Both the position numbers and the translations under genes were made by a program. Positions 7,723 through 19,547 of a DNA stretch of 64,000 nt are shown here, in pieces (the stretch's first letter is position 1; each line of letters starts with the position of its first letter). Below the pieces are notes generated by a model. That model searched no databases. It saw only the letters and a list, made by a program, of their open reading frames with translations, and was not told where the DNA came from. Source of the stretch: Pseudorhodoplanes sinuspersici (GTDB lineage Bacteria > Pseudomonadota > Alphaproteobacteria > Rhizobiales > Xanthobacteraceae); contig NZ_CP021112.1 in the NCBI RefSeq assembly GCF_002119765.1, positions 2,350,501-2,414,500 of the forward strand, given 5' to 3'.

Positions 7723-9288
7723 ATGACACAGGCGCGACTGACGCAGGGGTTACGGCGCGCGGCACAAGTCAATCCGTCAGGCGTTGCGCTGATCGACGGC
7801 GATGTGCGGCGCACCTGGCGCGACGTGGAGGCGCGCGTGTCGCGGGCTGCGAGTGCCTTGCGTGACGCGGGTCTGAGCGAAGGCGGACGCGTCGCAATTC
7901 TAGCGCATAACAGCCACCGCTATTTCGAAATCTACTACGCGATCCCCTGGGCGGGCGGTGTCATCGTGCCATTGAATCCGCGGCTCGCGTTGCCGGAGAT
8001 GCAATACATCGTCGAGGATTCCGGCGCCGAAATCCTCGTCGTGGACGACAGCTTTCTAGCGATCGGGCAGGCGGTGCGCGAACGCGTGCTATCACTGCGA
8101 TGTGTCATCCACATCTCGGACAATCCCGCACCGGACGGCTTTGCGAGCTATGAAAAGCTTGTCGCCGAGACGCAGTCTGTTGCCGATGCCAACCGGCATG
8201 GCGGCGACCTTGCCGGAATTTTTTATACCGGCGGCAGTACCGGCAAGGCGAAGGGTGTCATGCTCAGTCACGACAACCTCGTCGCCAATGCCGTGAACGG
8301 CTGTTACATGATCGGCTACGATGCGACCACCGTTTATCTGCATGCGGCGCCGATGTGTTATCTCACGGACGGCATGTCGACCCTGTCGGTGACCATGGCG
8401 GCCGGCACACATGTCTTCATCCCGCGCTTCGAGGTCGAGGCCTGCCTGAACGCGATGACCGAGCATCGTGTGACCAATATCGCGCTGGTACCAACGATGA
8501 TCACTATGATCGTCAATTCGCCTGGCATCGAGATGCGCGACATGTCGAGCCTGCGCCAGATCATGTTCGGGTCGTCCCCGATCACCGAGGGGACGTTGAA
8601 GCGCGCGGTCCAGCTATGGCCCGAGATGCGCTTTCTGCACGGTTGGGGCATGACCGAGCTGTCGCCGATCGGCACCATGCTGCCGTACCATCTGCGATTG
8701 CCGCGTGTTGCCGGAGAAAGGCTGAAATCATGCGGTGTCGCTGCGCCCAATATCGAGCTGAAGATTGCGGATAAGCAGGGAAACGAGGTTCCGCGCGGCC
8801 AGATCGGTGAGATCGTGGTGCGCGGCCCTATCGTGATGCAGGGCTACTGGAACAAGCCGGAAGAGACAGCGAAAGCGCTGCGGGACGGCTGGCTGCATAC
8901 CGGTGACGCCGCGATCATGGACGAGGAGGGCCTCGTCTATATCGCCGATCGGTTGAAGGACATGATTATTACCGGTGGCGAGAACGTCTACTCGACCGAA
9001 GTTGAGAATGCGATCTCGCTGATGCCGGAAATCGCGGAGGTGTCGGTGATCGGCATTCCCGATCCGCATTGGGGCGAGTCGGTGCATGCGATCGTGGTTC
9101 CGCGCAACGGCGCGAAGGTCACGCTTGAGTCCGTACAGACGCATTGCCGCACGCTGATCGCCGCCTACAAATGCCCACGCAGCATGGAACTGCGCGATCA
9201 GCCGTTGCCGGTCTCGGCAGCCGGAAAGATCCAGAAAAATGTGCTGCGCGAACCTTACTGGCGCGGCCGGGAAAAGCGGGTGAACTGA
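7723..9288 (+). CDS. AMP-dependent acyl-CoA synthetase (ANL superfamily ligase)
   Basis: Activates a carboxylic acid to its CoA thioester via an acyl-adenylate. P-loop-like motif YTGGSTGKAKG near residue 168, GWGMTELSP near residue 306, GWLHTGDAAIMDEEG near residue 388 and the hinge/A10 region DRLKDMIITGGENVYSTEVE, with the catalytic lysine in AAGKIQKN near the C-terminus. 521 residues, as in medium/long-chain acyl-CoA or cyclohexanecarboxylate-type ligases. The first gene of a rightward unit, with an IclR-type palindrome against its start. In the proposed pathway it would activate the acid made after GMC alcohol oxidation. Acid specificity is not readable. Confidence 0.9.
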   Translation: MTQARLTQGLRRAAQVNPSGVALIDGDVRRTWRDVEARVSRAASALRDAGLSEGGRVAILAHNSHRYFEIYYAIPWAGGVIVPLNPRLALPEMQYIVEDSGAEILVVDDSFLAIGQAVRERVLSLRCVIHISDNPAPDGFASYEKLVAETQSVADANRHGGDLAGIFYTGGSTGKAKGVMLSHDNLVANAVNGCYMIGYDATTVYLHAAPMCYLTDGMSTLSVTMAAGTHVFIPRFEVEACLNAMTEHRVTNIALVPTMITMIVNSPGIEMRDMSSLRQIMFGSSPITEGTLKRAVQLWPEMRFLHGWGMTELSPIGTMLPYHLRLPRVAGERLKSCGVAAPNIELKIADKQGNEVPRGQIGEIVVRGPIVMQGYWNKPEETAKALRDGWLHTGDAAIMDEEGLVYIADRLKDMIITGGENVYSTEVENAISLMPEIAEVSVIGIPDPHWGESVHAIVVPRNGAKVTLESVQTHCRTLIAAYKCPRSMELRDQPLPVSAAGKIQKNVLREPYWRGREKRVN

Positions 9289-9351
9289 TCGCTCGGGCAA
9301 AGCCGCAATCAGCCATGATTAAAGACTACAACGAGGCTGCAGGAGGAAACG

Positions 9352-10290
9352 ATGTCGAATACGGATCTGCCGATTGCGCCGCCTGCCCGGATCGGATTTT
9401 TTGGGCTCGGCGCCATGGGCTGCGGTATGGCGGTCAATCTGGTGCGCGCCGGTTTCACGGTGACCGCCTGCGATCTGTCGGAAGCCGCGCGGAAGGATTT
9501 TGAAGCGCGCTGCGGCGTAAAAGCGACAATGGACGCGCGCGCGGCCTGCGCCGATCAGGATGCGATCGTGACCATGCTGGGTGACGGCAAGGTCGTGCGC
9601 AGCGCCTTGTTCGGCGGCGATGCCCCCATCAAGGCGGCGAATGCGGAGACGTTGCTGATCGACTGTTCCTCGTCCTCGCCCGTCGATACCGAAAATCTCG
9701 CGAAGGATCTCGCGCCTCTGAAAATCTCGCTGATCGATTCACCGGTTTCAGGCGCCGAAAAAGGCGCGAATGAAGGCGCGCTGACCCTCATGGTCGGCGG
9801 TTCGGAAGCTCTGGTGAAGCGTGCGGATCCTATTCTTCGTGCGATGGGCAAGTCGATTTTCCACACCGGGCCGCTCGGCTCCGGCCATGCCATGAAGACG
9901 ATTAACAATTTCATTGCCGGGCTGAATCTCGTTTCGGCGCTGCAAGGCCTTCTGGTAGGGCAGAAATACGGCCTCGATCCGAATCTGATGGTCGACATCG
10001 TGAACGCGTCCTATGGACGCAACGCAGCGACCGAATTCGTGCTCAAGCAGCAGGTCACATCGGGCAAGTTCGCCGCCAATTTCAAGATGTGGTTGGCCGC
10101 CAAGGATGCCCGGGTGATGGAAGAGACCGCGCGGCATGTCGGCTTTACCGCCTCGCTGCCGCGCGACCTGACGGAGGTCTTCTCGCAAGCGGAAAGACAA
10201 TTCGGCCGCGATGCCGATTTCACAAATGTCTATAAATATCTCGATTCGTTCTGGGAGAAGGACAAGGCCACGGCGAAGGGGCGGGGTTGA
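9352..10290 (+). CDS. NAD(P)-dependent beta-hydroxyacid dehydrogenase (3-hydroxyisobutyrate dehydrogenase family)
   Basis: Oxidises a beta-hydroxyacid with NAD(P). Rossmann motif GFFGLGAMGCGMA at about residues 14-26, the substrate-binding segment DSPVSGAEKGA near residue 127, and the catalytic lysine motif GHAMKTINNF near residue 181, all diagnostic for the family. 312 residues, normal. AGGAGGAAAC precedes the ATG. 63 nt downstream of the ligase gene, likely the same transcript. The exact substrate could be 3-hydroxyisobutyrate, tartronate semialdehyde or a pathway-specific hydroxyacid. Confidence 0.88.
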   Translation: MSNTDLPIAPPARIGFFGLGAMGCGMAVNLVRAGFTVTACDLSEAARKDFEARCGVKATMDARAACADQDAIVTMLGDGKVVRSALFGGDAPIKAANAETLLIDCSSSSPVDTENLAKDLAPLKISLIDSPVSGAEKGANEGALTLMVGGSEALVKRADPILRAMGKSIFHTGPLGSGHAMKTINNFIAGLNLVSALQGLLVGQKYGLDPNLMVDIVNASYGRNAATEFVLKQQVTSGKFAANFKMWLAAKDARVMEETARHVGFTASLPRDLTEVFSQAERQFGRDADFTNVYKYLDSFWEKDKATAKGRG

Positions 10291-10296
10291 TTTGCA

Positions 10297-11082
10297 TTAC
10301 GTGCCGGTAAAGACCGGGTTGCGCCGTTCGCGGAACGCGGCGAGACCCTCGCGACCATCGGGACCGTGCGTGACTTCTTTCTGAAAGCGGGCTTCCAATT
10401 CCAACACCTCGTCGAAGCTGCGCTCCTTCAGGAGAATTTGCTTGGTCGCACGGAAGGCCGCGGTTGGGCCGCTGGCGATCAGCGTCGCCAGCTCGGTGGT
10501 ACGCGTCGCAAGCCTGTCCGCAGCAACCGCCTCGTTGATCAGGCCCAGAATGGCGGCCTCGCTGCCGCTGAGCATGCGGCCGGTGAAAACAAGCTCGGCA
10601 GCGCGGTGGCTGCAGAGCCGTCGCTGGAAGAAGTAATGACCGCCTGAATCCAGCACTGCGCCAATGCGGCGGAACGGGCTGCCAAACACCGCATTATCGG
10701 CGGCAATCGTCATGTCGCAGGCGAGCGCGAGACCGAGCCCGAACCCGAGCGCAGGTCCGCCGACCGACGCAATTGTCGGGGCAGGCAGCGTGCGTAGCCG
10801 TTGCAACACTGGGCCGATCTGCCGATGCAGAACTTCGTAGGCGTCCTCTCCGTCGGGATCGATCTCCCGCACGTCGCGCCCAGCACAGAAGCTGCCACCG
10901 ACACCACGAATGACGAGGCACCGTGCAGCCATCACGTGTGCGCTTGCAAGGACGTCTCCCAGTGCCACGATCTCGGTGAGCCGCAAACTGTTGCGTGTAT
11001 CCGGCCGGTCGATTTCCAGCACAAGCACGGGGCCATCTTCGATCAGCCGGAACGGGGTTACGGTCTCCGCCCCGTCAATCAT
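10297..11082 (-). CDS. Enoyl-CoA hydratase/isomerase family protein
   Basis: Crotonase-fold protein of 261 residues. Oxyanion-hole segment GGSFCAGRDVREID near residue 64 and the second conserved block ASVGGPALGFGLGLALACD near residue 105 are present. In the second block the hydratase glutamates are not obvious, so isomerase, hydrolase or another crotonase chemistry is possible. The ATG overlaps the IclR stop as ATGA, so this gene is translationally coupled to its regulator. Convergent with the dehydrogenase gene, only 6 nt apart. Confidence 0.85.
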   Translation of the reverse strand: MIDGAETVTPFRLIEDGPVLVLEIDRPDTRNSLRLTEIVALGDVLASAHVMAARCLVIRGVGGSFCAGRDVREIDPDGEDAYEVLHRQIGPVLQRLRTLPAPTIASVGGPALGFGLGLALACDMTIAADNAVFGSPFRRIGAVLDSGGHYFFQRRLCSHRAAELVFTGRMLSGSEAAILGLINEAVAADRLATRTTELATLIASGPTAAFRATKQILLKERSFDEVLELEARFQKEVTHGPDGREGLAAFRERRNPVFTGT

Positions 11083-11900
11083 GCGCGCGCCCTTCGCCGC
11101 GGTCGCAGCTCGTTACTAGCCGGGAGTTCGGCGACTTCACGATAACCGAGCGCTTTGCTTAGCTCCTTGGCTTTGCCGATGACCAGATTGGCAAGCTGCT
11201 TGTGCATGGACGCCTTGTATCGGATCATCGGCATGGTGATGCCGAGCGAGCCCATCACATTGCCGTCGGCGTCGAACACGACGCGCGCGAAGCCGATTGC
11301 CTCGGGAAATATCTCGCCCTCGGCTGACGCATATCCGCGTTCGCGAATCTCCTCCAGCGCGGCCTTCATGTCCTTGAGGCTTGGCGGTGGATTCCCCGCC
11401 GGCGATTCACCCGCTTCCGCCACGGCCTTACGCACTTCCTCTTCCGGCAGATAGGCCAGCATGCAGCGGCCGACCGCCCCCCACGCGACCTTTTGCTGCA
11501 TGAGCGGCTCGAAATGATAACCGAGCGGATGCGGCGAGCGTGCGACCACCGTGCCGACGAAACGACGCGACGTCGGCAGATACATCGCGAAGTAGCAGGT
11601 CTCCTGGCAGGCATCGCGCAACGCGGTGAGGATTGGGCGCGCGATCTCCTCAAAATCTACCTGGCGAGCGATCAGCGACGATATACGAAACAGCTCCCGC
11701 CCAACGCGGTAGCGCTGGGTCGTGGCCCGTTGCTCGATCAGCCCTTGCGACATCAAGAGCTTCAATAGCCGATGCACCGTACTCGGGGGCAGGGACAAAT
11801 GTGCGGCAAATTCCTTTACCGAGATTTCACCGCCGACCTCGGCGATGCATTGCAGGAGGCGCACCACGCGGACGACGGTGCTGGTTGCTTCTTCCGACAC
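11079..11900 (-). CDS. IclR-family transcriptional regulator
   Basis: DNA-binding regulator with an N-terminal winged helix (VKEFAAHLSLPPSTVHRLLK, about residues 31-50) and a C-terminal IclR effector domain (GRCMLAYLPEEEVRKAV; EGEIFPEAIGFARVVFDADG; MGSLGITMP). I chose the GTG at 11900 because TTTGGAGG lies 9 nt upstream and the resulting 273 residues match the family; ATG 11972 and TTG 12002 give longer forms with no visible ribosome site. It is divergent from the Dpp-type operon and central to the block whose promoters carry matching palindromes, so it is the natural candidate to bind them. Effector unknown; family effectors are often small acids. Confidence 0.88.
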   Translation of the reverse strand: MSEEATSTVVRVVRLLQCIAEVGGEISVKEFAAHLSLPPSTVHRLLKLLMSQGLIEQRATTQRYRVGRELFRISSLIARQVDFEEIARPILTALRDACQETCYFAMYLPTSRRFVGTVVARSPHPLGYHFEPLMQQKVAWGAVGRCMLAYLPEEEVRKAVAEAGESPAGNPPPSLKDMKAALEEIRERGYASAEGEIFPEAIGFARVVFDADGNVMGSLGITMPMIRYKASMHKQLANLVIGKAKELSKALGYREVAELPASNELRPRRRARA

Positions 11901-12072
11901 GTTTGCGATCCTCCAAATGCGGTCCGGCAGGAAATCCTGTTCAGCCTGCGACGATTCGCTAGCGGCTTGCATGGGAGTGGTTGCCAAAACCCGCCAAGTC
12001 AATCCGCTCTTCTCGCTTGCTTCTCCGCTTGTCAGGGCCGCAGTAGCCTTCTATTCTAACAAATGGAAGAAC

Positions 12073-12089
12073 ATTCCGCTAGAAGGAAT
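12073..12089. promoter_or_regulatory. Putative IclR-family operator, site B
   Basis: ATTCCGCTAGAAGGAAT matches sites A, C and D. It ends 8 nt before the ATG of the Dpp-type ATPase gene. A partly overlapping GGAA-N5-TTCC element (about 12065-12077) lies just left of it. It sits between iclR and the operon, as expected for a regulator controlling its neighbour. Confidence 0.65.
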
Positions 12090-12097
12090 GACGCCAC

Positions 12098-14212
<2,115 letters not shown>

Positions 14213-14227
14213 AGGAGACCAAAGCGC

Positions 14228-15178
14228 ATGATCCGCTATGTGTCGAACCGGCTCCTGCTCGCAATTCCGACTCTGATTGGCGTCGCGGTGATTACGTTCT
14301 TCGTGCTGCGCGTGCTTCCGGGTGACATCGTCGAGGCCAAGCTGCGGGGCGATGGCGCGCAGGTCACGCTGGACGTCATCGAGCGGGAGCGGGTACGGCT
14401 CGGCCTCGACAAGCCGCGTTCGGAGCAATTTCTCGACTGGATGAAGGGGCTTGCGCAGTTCGATCTGGGTAAGTCGATGTGGACAGGCCGGCCGGTGATC
14501 GAGGAGGTTGCCGCGCGTTTCGAAATCACCTTCCAGATAGCGATCATGGCGACACTGATCGGCTGCATCATCGCGGTTCCGCTCGGGACGCTGGGGGCGC
14601 TCTACCGAGGAGCCTGGATCGACACGCTGGTTCGGATATTCGCGGTTGCTGGGCTCGCCGTGCCGAGTTTCTGGCTTGGTATGCTGATCATCATGGCTCT
14701 GCTGATGACACTGGGCACGCTTCCGCCCTTGTCGTTTACGCCGATCTACAAGGACCCCGCCGCCAATCTCTGGCAACTCATTTGGCCAGCTCTCGCCGTG
14801 GGTTATCGCTTCTCGGCGGTTCTGACCCGCATCGTGCGATCATCGCTGCTCGAAGTGCTAGGCGAAGACTATATCCGCACGGCGCGTGCGAAAGGCGTTC
14901 TCGAATCCGTCATTGTGCGGCGGCACGCGCTGCGCAACGCGCTGCTACCTGCAGTGACGGTGATCGGTCTCGAATTCGCATTCCTGCTTGGCGGCCTTGT
15001 GGTGACCGAGCAGGTCTTCGGCCTCAATGGACTCGGCAAGCTGTTCGTGCAGAGCGTCACGCGCCATGACTTTACGCTGATCCAGGGGATGGTGATGCTG
15101 TTTGCCATCTTTTATATCCTGACCAATCTCGTCATCGATCTGGTTTACGCTGCGCTTGATCCGCGTGTGCGATATTAG
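14228..15178 (+). CDS. ABC transporter permease, DppB/OppB type
   Basis: 316-residue inner-membrane permease. The N-terminal RYVSNRLLLAIPTLIGVAVI segment, six predicted membrane spans and the EAA loop (about VLGEDYIRTARAKGVLESVI) are typical of DppB. GAAGGAGAC precedes the ATG, and the gene follows the ATPase by 15 nt. Together with DppC it forms the channel for a peptide, glycan-fragment, nickel-chelate or other oligomeric solute; the acyl-CoA context suggests the imported compound feeds that pathway, which is inference. Confidence 0.9.
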   Translation: MIRYVSNRLLLAIPTLIGVAVITFFVLRVLPGDIVEAKLRGDGAQVTLDVIERERVRLGLDKPRSEQFLDWMKGLAQFDLGKSMWTGRPVIEEVAARFEITFQIAIMATLIGCIIAVPLGTLGALYRGAWIDTLVRIFAVAGLAVPSFWLGMLIIMALLMTLGTLPPLSFTPIYKDPAANLWQLIWPALAVGYRFSAVLTRIVRSSLLEVLGEDYIRTARAKGVLESVIVRRHALRNALLPAVTVIGLEFAFLLGGLVVTEQVFGLNGLGKLFVQSVTRHDFTLIQGMVMLFAIFYILTNLVIDLVYAALDPRVRY

Positions 15179-15188
15179 TGAGGGTGTC

Positions 15189-16082
15189 ATGAGCGAGGCC
15201 GCCCTTCCGAAAGAGAAGCGCCCCTTGTGGACTCGCAATCCGCTCGTCGACTTCTGCTTGAAGCAGCCTGCGGGCGCGGTCGCGCTTCTGGTGCTGATCA
15301 TTATGCTATTGGCCGGCGTGTTCGCCGAACGCATCGCGCCCTACGATCCGGTTCGCAACAATCTCGCCAGTATGTTGCAGCCACCGAGTTGGACGCACCT
15401 GCTGGGCACGGATCCGTTCGGTCGTGACATTCTCACGCGCATTATCTACGGCGCGCGGACGGCGTTGATCATAGGCCTGTCGTCGGCGTTTCTCGGCTGC
15501 ACCATCGGCGCGATCATCGGCGCCGCCTCCGCTTATTTCGGAGGGCCGATCGACAACGCGATTCAGCGCGGCATTGATCTGCTGCTATCGTTTCCGCTCA
15601 TCGTGCTGGCGCTCGTCGTAGTGGCGGTGCTTGGCCGCTGGTTGATTTTCGGGGTCGACATCAACCTTATCTTCGCAATCGCGATTCCGATCGTGCCACA
15701 GGTCGCGCGCGTGATCCGCTCGTCGGCGCTCGTGATCCGCAATCTGCCCTATGTCGATGCGGCGCGGATCGCTGGCTATTCCAATACGCGTATCGTGCTG
15801 CGCCACATGATTCCCAATTTGATGGCGCCTTATCTGATCATGCTCACCGCCTATGTCGCGCAGGCAATTCTGCTCGAAGCGGTGCTGTCGTTCCTCGGGC
15901 TCGGCGTCGCTGAGCCAGTCCCGGCCTGGGGACTGATGCTGTCGGGCAGTGCTTCGGATTTCTTCGAGGAGGCACCCTGGATCGTGATCTTTCCGGGGCT
16001 TGCGATCAGTCTCGCGGTGTTCGCGTTCAACCTGCTCGGCGACGCACTGCGCGATTGGCTTGATCCGAAATTCAAGACGTAA
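15189..16082 (+). CDS. ABC transporter permease, DppC/OppC type
   Basis: About 297 residues. An N-terminal cytoplasmic part, the LLGTDPFGRDILTRIIYGAR signature of DppC, then membrane spans and the EAA loop LPYVDAARIAGYSNTRIVLR. Starts at ATG 15189 (GTGAGGGTGTC upstream), 10 nt after the DppB stop; an in-frame upstream start at 15156 would overlap DppB and is less likely. Last gene of the importer operon. Confidence 0.9.
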   Translation: MSEAALPKEKRPLWTRNPLVDFCLKQPAGAVALLVLIIMLLAGVFAERIAPYDPVRNNLASMLQPPSWTHLLGTDPFGRDILTRIIYGARTALIIGLSSAFLGCTIGAIIGAASAYFGGPIDNAIQRGIDLLLSFPLIVLALVVVAVLGRWLIFGVDINLIFAIAIPIVPQVARVIRSSALVIRNLPYVDAARIAGYSNTRIVLRHMIPNLMAPYLIMLTAYVAQAILLEAVLSFLGLGVAEPVPAWGLMLSGSASDFFEEAPWIVIFPGLAISLAVFAFNLLGDALRDWLDPKFKT

Positions 16083-16232
16083 CGTGTCGTCACTCCGGGA
16101 CGCACCATGGCAGGCAAGTTTACGCCGCTTGCGCACACTTGGCTGGGGGAGCGCGGGTCCGGAATCCTGGGGCCAACAACTTAGCGCTCGTAGCTCTGGA
16201 TTGCGGGTTCGCTGGCTACGCCCGGGCGCCGG

Positions 16233-17834
16233 TTACCTCCTCGCATCCTCCCGAATCATCGCGGCGCCCTTCTCGCCGATCATGATGGTCGGTGCGTTGG
16301 TATTGCCGGTCGTGATCCGCGGCATGATAGAGGCGTCGACCACGCGAAGGCCGTCGACGCCGTGAACGCGCAGACGCGGATCGACCACGGCTTTTGGGTC
16401 GATTCCCATCCGGCAAGTGCCGACGGGATGGAACACGGTGGTTGTGTGCATACGCGCGAATTCGGTCAACGCCGCGTCGTCCTGCGCCGCGAATCCGGGC
16501 ACCGTTTCGGTCACTACGGCGTCGGCGATCGCCGGCTGTGCAAAGATGTGGCGTGCAAGCCGGATGCCTTTCAGCGTCACATCCATGTCCTCTGGAGCAG
16601 AAAAATAGTTCGGCCGGATCTCCGGCGCGCGCTTCGGATCGGGGGAGACTGCCATGATCGTTCCGCGGCTTTCCGGATTGACGGCACAGACCGCGGCCGT
16701 CATCCCAGGTTCGTGTTCAAGCTCGCCGAAGCGGCTCCTATCATAGCTTCCGGGCGTGAACAGGATTTGCAGGTCGGGACTGATACGGCCCTCACGCATG
16801 CGCGCGAACACGCTTGCAGTTGAAACTCCGAAGGTGAGCGCGCCGGTCCCGAATAGGCACCAACGCGCTATCTCGCGCATGAGCAGCGTACCGCGCCGGA
16901 GTTGGTTCACCGATATCTCGCCGCGAACGCGATATGCGAGCAGAGCCGCAAGATGGTCTATCAGGTTCGCTCCAACACCGGGAAGGTCGTGCACCACCGC
17001 AACACCGATCGATCGCACATGCGCCGCCGGACCGATCCCGGAGAGTTGCAGGAGCTGTGGCGAGTTTACGGCTCCACCACAAACGATCACTTCGCGTCTG
17101 GCGCGCGCCTGCACGACGGAGCCGCCGCGATCGTATTCCACTCCGGCCGCGCGACGGCCGTCGAACAGGATGCGCCGCGCGAGCGCGTTGGTCTCGACGC
17201 CCAGGTTGCTCCGGCGGCGCGATGGCTGCAGGAAAGCACGCGCGCTGGAGTGGCGGAAGCGCCGATTGCGACTCATCTGTGAGTAACCGACACCTTCCGG
17301 CTGCGACCCGTTGTGATCTGGTGTGAACGGCACGCCGGCCTGTTGTGCCGCTTTCACAAAGCGATGCGTCAACGGCAGAATGGTCCGGTAATCCTCGACT
17401 GCCATTACGCCATCGCGGCCGCGATAGGTATCTTCGCCACCGATACGTCGCTCGGATTTCTTGAAAAAGGGCAGCACGTCGGCGGAACTCCAACCCGTGC
17501 AGCCCATCTGTGCCCAGCCATCATAATCGGCGGGATGACCGCGCAAATAAAGCATGCCGTTGATCGAGCTCGATCCGCCGAGCACCTTGCCACGTGGCCA
17601 GCCGAGCGCTCGATGGCCGATGCCAGGCTCAGGTTCGCTCATGTAATTCCAGTTCACCACGGGATGGCGCAGCAGCGTCACCATTCCGGCCGGGATGTGA
17701 ATCATCGGCCGCCAGTCGGCGGGGCCTGCTTCAAGCAGCAGGACGCGATGGCCATCTTCGGAGAGCCGCGCGGCTACCACGCAGCCCGCCGAGCCGGCAC
17801 CGACGACGATGAAGTCAGCCTCAGGTGTATCCAT
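16233..17834 (-). CDS. GMC-family FAD-dependent alcohol oxidoreductase, second paralogue
   Basis: 533 residues. FAD motif GAGSAG at residues 12-17, GKVLGGSSSINGMLYLRGHP near residue 85, catalytic HPVGTCRMG (His about 469) and Asn about 511 in TTGNTNAP. Same family as the gene at 3372-5015 but clearly diverged in the middle, so the two may act on different alcohols or successive steps. Lies 60 nt downstream of the Dpp-type binding-protein gene on the same strand, suggesting co-expression of uptake and oxidation. Confidence 0.9.
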   Translation of the reverse strand: MDTPEADFIVVGAGSAGCVVAARLSEDGHRVLLLEAGPADWRPMIHIPAGMVTLLRHPVVNWNYMSEPEPGIGHRALGWPRGKVLGGSSSINGMLYLRGHPADYDGWAQMGCTGWSSADVLPFFKKSERRIGGEDTYRGRDGVMAVEDYRTILPLTHRFVKAAQQAGVPFTPDHNGSQPEGVGYSQMSRNRRFRHSSARAFLQPSRRRSNLGVETNALARRILFDGRRAAGVEYDRGGSVVQARARREVIVCGGAVNSPQLLQLSGIGPAAHVRSIGVAVVHDLPGVGANLIDHLAALLAYRVRGEISVNQLRRGTLLMREIARWCLFGTGALTFGVSTASVFARMREGRISPDLQILFTPGSYDRSRFGELEHEPGMTAAVCAVNPESRGTIMAVSPDPKRAPEIRPNYFSAPEDMDVTLKGIRLARHIFAQPAIADAVVTETVPGFAAQDDAALTEFARMHTTTVFHPVGTCRMGIDPKAVVDPRLRVHGVDGLRVVDASIMPRITTGNTNAPTIMIGEKGAAMIREDARR

Positions 17835-17894
17835 ATTTCCAGACAGGAAGCGGCGGAGCTACGGCTCATTTTCCTCATTGACCTACGCGAGCGG

Positions 17895-19475
17895 TCACCG
17901 GTCGAACCAGACGTCGGCCATATCGAGATTGAGCACGGTGGTCGGTGCGAGCTTCCAGCCCTTGAACTCCTTCACCGCTGCGGTTGCGCGGTTATTTCCG
18001 AATAATGGGATCGAGTAGCCCTGATCCATGAGACGCTCGAGGAATTGCCGCGCCACCATCTTGCGCTCGTCCTGATCCGTCATCCCCGCCTGCTTGTCGA
18101 ACAGTTCGACCAGCGCCTTGTCATCCGCACCGGAATAATTGTTCGGACTGCCAGGAATGAACTTCACAAGCACCTCATTTGGATCGACACTGACCGTATT
18201 GTTGAAGTCGATCGCCACATCGTAATTACCGCTTGTGAGCGCCGCGAAATATTGCGGTGTTTCCGCTGGAATCTGATCAACCTCGATGCCGATCTGGCGC
18301 CACTGGTCCATGATGTAGATGCCGAGCGGTTGCCAGGGCAGGCGGACGTTGCGGTTCAGCAGCGTGAGTTTCAGATTGGGTACGCCTGCTTCCGCAAGTA
18401 AGCGCTTGGCCTCCGCCCGCTGCTTGTCCATATCGAGGCTATAACCGGGCAGCTTCGCCATCTCCTCCTTGGTGTAGGCGATGGGGCTTGCCGGCGGCAC
18501 GAAGACGGTCGGGAATTCGAGCGTTGCGAGTTTCGAAAGGCTCGGGATTCCGCCCCATCGGTCGATTGCGAGGCTCAACGCCTTGCGCACGCGCGGATCG
18601 CTAAAGGGGGCTTTACGCACATTCACGGTCAAGAAATTCGTGATGTTGAAAGAGTTCGTGTGAAATACTACTTGATCCCCGCGCTGATTCTTCAGCCGCG
18701 TGAGATCGGGCGGCGCCACCTGAAATAGCAGCGCATCGACTTGCCCGCCTGCGAGCGCATTGATCACGCCGGGACCGTTGATGAAGAAGCCGCGGATGCC
18801 ATCAAGATAGGGTTTGCCCTTCTGAAAATAATTGTCGAAGCGCTTTGCCGACCAGTGCGAGCCCTTGACATATTCCTCGAAAACGAACGGGCCTGTTCCC
18901 ATCACGTTGGTGTTGTAGAAGGTCTGATCGGCGGCGAGCTTCTTTGCCGAATAAACACAGTTCCACGGATTTGCGAACATGTAGAGCGCGGCCGGATTGA
19001 CACGCTTCAGCTTGAACACGACGGTGTCGCCCGATGGCGTCTCAATCGAAGCGATGCTTTCGAACTGGCCCTTGCGCGCCGACGTGATGCCTTGCGGCGG
19101 ATCGCGCAGGCGGTCGAAAGTTGCTTTAATGTCGGCGGACGAAAGCTCGCTGCCGTCATGGAATTTCACATCCGGCTTGAGCTTGAAGGTGTAGCTCAGC
19201 CGGTCCGGCGCCATCGTCCAGGAATCGGCGAGATCGCCAGTGATCTTCGAGAAATCATTGGGGTCGTACTTCAGCAGCGTCGAGTAATGCGGCGCCAGCA
19301 CTTGCAGCGCAAACGATGTCGCCGCTGCGTGGCAGTCAAAACTCGACGGTTCACCTTCGATCACATGCCTAAGAACACCGCCGCGTTTAGGCGTCTCGCC
19401 GGCGGCACCGGTCGCAATCGTGACCGAGATTGTGATGCAGGCAAAACCTTTCGCGATATGAGCGAGACTTCGCAT
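17895..19475 (-). CDS. ABC transporter substrate-binding protein, DppA/OppA (SBP_bac_5) family
   Basis: Periplasmic binding protein, about 526 residues. The ATG at 19475 is preceded by GGGAGG and starts a signal peptide (RSLAHIAKGFACITISVTIATGAAGE). Mature family hallmarks: KRGGVLRHVIEGEPSSFD, LADSWTMAPDRLSYTFKLK, VKFHDGSELSSADIKATFDR and the later ARFLRP-like region DPRVRKALSLAIDR. The longer frame to 19763 only adds untranslated sequence across the promoter. It is the missing partner of the permease/ATPase operon at 12098-16082. Operator site C lies 73 nt upstream. Confidence 0.9.
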   Translation of the reverse strand: MRSLAHIAKGFACITISVTIATGAAGETPKRGGVLRHVIEGEPSSFDCHAAATSFALQVLAPHYSTLLKYDPNDFSKITGDLADSWTMAPDRLSYTFKLKPDVKFHDGSELSSADIKATFDRLRDPPQGITSARKGQFESIASIETPSGDTVVFKLKRVNPAALYMFANPWNCVYSAKKLAADQTFYNTNVMGTGPFVFEEYVKGSHWSAKRFDNYFQKGKPYLDGIRGFFINGPGVINALAGGQVDALLFQVAPPDLTRLKNQRGDQVVFHTNSFNITNFLTVNVRKAPFSDPRVRKALSLAIDRWGGIPSLSKLATLEFPTVFVPPASPIAYTKEEMAKLPGYSLDMDKQRAEAKRLLAEAGVPNLKLTLLNRNVRLPWQPLGIYIMDQWRQIGIEVDQIPAETPQYFAALTSGNYDVAIDFNNTVSVDPNEVLVKFIPGSPNNYSGADDKALVELFDKQAGMTDQDERKMVARQFLERLMDQGYSIPLFGNNRATAAVKEFKGWKLAPTTVLNLDMADVWFDR

Positions 19476-19547
19476 CAAAACCTCCCTTGCGGCGATGATT
19501 CGTAAATCGCGCGTCTGCAGGAGCCGGCGAATGACGATATCGCGCTG

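Noticed and set aside
16083-16232. REP-like element between the DppC and second GMC genes
   Set aside because: Some similarity to the palindrome at 5671 (GGTCC..CCTGGGG), but the arms do not pair convincingly.
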